NCBI GenBank assembly: GCA_018241985.1
Contig: JAFECV010000083.1
Coordinates: forward strand, 1-8,102
DNA: 8,102 nucleotides
Direction of reading: 5' to 3'
Source: Pseudomonadota bacterium
Lineage (GTDB): Bacteria; Pseudomonadota; Gammaproteobacteria; Burkholderiales; Burkholderiaceae_C
The notes beneath the pieces are model-generated. The model had not been told where the DNA came from. It ran no database searches and saw only the letters and a program-made list of their open reading frames with translations. Both the position numbers and the translations under genes were made by a program. Numbering within the stretch: the stretch's first letter is position 1; each line of letters opens with the position of its first letter. This document shows positions 6,760 to 8,102 of the stretch, one piece after another.

Positions 6760-7493
6760 AGATCGAGGACGTGCGCAAGTCGGCGTATTCGATGCCGCTG
6801 ACCAGCCCGAGCTATCCGCGCGGCCCGTACCGGTTCATCGACCGCGAATTCATGATCGTCACCTACCGCACCGACGCCGACGCGCTGCGCGCGGTGGTGC
6901 CCGAGCCGCTGGTGTTCGACGAGCCGCTGGTGAAGTTCGAGTTCATCCGCATGCCCGACTCGACCGGGTTCGGCGACTACACCGAGTCGGGGCAGGTGAT
7001 CCCGGTCCGGCTCGGCAACGTGGCCGGCGGCTACTCGCACTCGATGTACCTGAACGACGAATCGCCGATCGCCGGCGGGCGCGAGATCTGGGGCTTCCCG
7101 AAGAAGCTGGCCGGCCCCTCGCTCGGCGTCGACAAGGACACGCTGGTCGGCACGCTGGACTACGGATCGGTGCGCATCGCCACCGCGACGATGGGCTACA
7201 AGCACGAGCGGCTCGATCCGGCGCCGGTGCTCAAAAGCATGCTCGCGGCGAACTTCCTGCTCAAGATCATTCCGCATGTCGACGCCACGCCGCGCATCTG
7301 CGAGCTGGTGCAGTACGAGCTGCAGGACGTGACGGTGAAGGGCGCGTGGTCGGGCCCGGCGGCGATCGAGCTGTTCGAGCACGCGCTCGCGCCGGTGGCG
7401 CGGCTGCCGGTGCGCGAGGTCGTCTCGGGCGTGCACATCCGCGCCGACCTCACGCTGGGGATGGGCCGCGTGGTGCACGATTACCTGGCATGA
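6756..7493 (+). CDS. adc: Acetoacetate decarboxylase
   Basis: The 245-residue protein aligns by motif with Clostridium acetobutylicum Adc at a constant offset of one. The Schiff-base lysine pair is Lys116-Lys117 in [12 protein letters not shown], and Arg30, Glu62 and Glu77 stand where the active-site Arg29, Glu61 and Glu76 are found in that enzyme. It should decarboxylate acetoacetate to acetone and CO2 in the cytoplasm. The ATG at 6756 is preceded by AAGGAG (6745-6750, five-base spacing) inside the patatin 3' end and overlaps the patatin stop by four bases. The 3-hydroxybutyrate dehydrogenase gene begins 49 bases downstream and would supply or consume its substrate. The retained active-site residues argue for a true decarboxylase over one of the divergent ADC-like aldolase/dehydratase proteins. 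Confidence 0.95.
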   Translation: MKIEDVRKSAYSMPLTSPSYPRGPYRFIDREFMIVTYRTDADALRAVVPEPLVFDEPLVKFEFIRMPDSTGFGDYTESGQVIPVRLGNVAGGYSHSMYLNDESPIAGGREIWGFPKKLAGPSLGVDKDTLVGTLDYGSVRIATATMGYKHERLDPAPVLKSMLAANFLLKIIPHVDATPRICELVQYELQDVTVKGAWSGPAAIELFEHALAPVARLPVREVVSGVHIRADLTLGMGRVVHDYLA

Positions 7494-7542
7494 CCCGCCG
7501 CGCTGGCCCGCGGATCGCTTTTTCAATGGAAGGATGCAGACC

Positions 7543-8102
7543 ATGAAACTGAAGGACAAGATCGCCATCGTCACCGGCTCGGCCAGCGGCATCGGCAAGG
7601 AGATCGCCATCGTCTATGCGCGCGAAGGCGCGAAGGTGGTGATCGCCGACATGAACAAGGACGCGGCCGAGGCCACCGCGGCGGAGCTGCGCGGCGGCGG
7701 CGCGCAGGCGATGAGCGTCGCGATGGACGTCACCGACGAGGCCGCGGTGAACGCCGGCGTGGCCGAGGCGGTGAAGGCCTGGGGCGGGGTCGACGTGCTG
7801 GTCAGCAATGCCGGCATCCAGATCGTGCACCCGCTCGAGGAGTTCACGCTGGCCGAATGGAAGAAGCTGCTCGCGATCCACCTCGACGGCGCGTTCCTCA
7901 CGACCAAGGCCTGCCTGCCGCACATGTATTCGAGCGGCCGCGGCGGCAGCGTGATCTACATGGGTTCGGTGCACTCGAAGGAAGCCTCGCTGCTGAAGGC
8001 GCCGTACGTGACCGCCAAGCACGGCCTGATCGGGCTCGCCAAGGTGGTCGCGAAGGAGGGCGCGAAGCACGGCGTGCGCGCGAACGTGATCTGCCCCGGC
8101 TT
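7543..8102 (+). CDS. bdhA: 3-hydroxybutyrate dehydrogenase (SDR), 3' partial
   Basis: The frame stays open from the ATG at 7543 to the window end, showing 186 whole codons of an enzyme usually about 260 long. GGAAGGA at 7528-7534 gives the start. Classical-SDR motifs are TGSASGIG (11-18), NAG (89-91), Ser142 and Tyr155-x3-Lys159. Residues known to bind substrate in Pseudomonas HBDH structures also appear in place: Gln93, His144 and Lys152. This supports NAD-dependent interconversion of (R)-3-hydroxybutyrate and acetoacetate, the last step of polyhydroxybutyrate degradation. The tetrad Asn position is occupied by His113 (AIHLDGAF), unlike the Pseudomonas enzymes. The C-terminal lid, including the expected second Gln, lies outside the window. 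It is probably cotranscribed with the patatin and adc genes. Confidence 0.94.
   Translation, partial: MKLKDKIAIVTGSASGIGKEIAIVYAREGAKVVIADMNKDAAEATAAELRGGGAQAMSVAMDVTDEAAVNAGVAEAVKAWGGVDVLVSNAGIQIVHPLEEFTLAEWKKLLAIHLDGAFLTTKACLPHMYSSGRGGSVIYMGSVHSKEASLLKAPYVTAKHGLIGLAKVVAKEGAKHGVRANVICPG

Noticed and set aside
7494..7542. Possible promoter or terminator between adc and the dehydrogenase gene
   Set aside because: The 49-base gap shows only a good Shine-Dalgarno. I see no hairpin with a T-run and no paired -35/-10 boxes.
1..8102. A novel defence, mobile or biosynthetic system
   Set aside because: Every substantial plus- or minus-strand gene falls in a known family with housekeeping or metabolic roles. 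No integrase, transposase, toxin-antitoxin pair, inverted-repeat boundary or composition break was seen.

Overview
The window looks like chromosomal DNA of a GC-rich betaproteobacterium, most likely Burkholderiales. The evidence is the strong G/C bias at third codon positions, the HrcA sequence type, and the patatin / acetoacetate decarboxylase / 3-hydroxybutyrate dehydrogenase gene order. The species cannot be named from the sequence. Nothing resembles a phage, plasmid, transposon, CRISPR array or defence island. Nearly all the DNA is accounted for by recognisable housekeeping or metabolic genes, and I find no convincing undescribed multi-gene system.

Layout. Positions 1-1304, plus strand: the 3' part of an atypical extended-SDR (epimerase-like, YeeZ-type) gene, then a small MaoC hotdog hydratase 25 bases downstream. 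Positions 1348-3624, minus strand: hrcA (heat-shock repressor), a CAU-anticodon tRNA best read as the lysidine-type tRNA-Ile2, and a TTG-started metallo-beta-lactamase-fold hydrolase that ends in a perfect 22-base palindrome facing the maoC gene. Positions 3831-4448, plus strand: a SYLF/Ysc84-domain lipoprotein. Positions 4532-5323, minus strand: a ZIP-family metal transporter with a His-rich cytoplasmic loop, convergent with the lipoprotein gene across a short hairpin-rich gap. Positions 5324-5511: a divergent intergenic region with two perfect copies of a 23-base repeat and a small dyad. Positions 5512-8102, plus strand: a tight cluster of a patatin-like acyl hydrolase, acetoacetate decarboxylase (ATGA overlap) and a 3-hydroxybutyrate dehydrogenase that runs off the window edge.

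How the genes work together. The clearest functional unit is the last cluster. The dehydrogenase interconverts 3-hydroxybutyrate and acetoacetate, and the decarboxylase turns acetoacetate into acetone and CO2. Both keep the residues expected for those reactions, apart from a His at the SDR tetrad Asn position in the dehydrogenase. A patatin hydrolase at the head of the unit could release acyl or hydroxyacyl substrate from lipid or polyhydroxybutyrate, but that is inference. The remaining genes (hrcA, tRNA, MBL hydrolase, SYLF lipoprotein, ZIP transporter) look like independent transcription units. No gene-free stretch exceeds 300 bases. The longest gaps are 3625-3830, where I see no confident promoter or operator, and 5324-5511, which holds the repeats.
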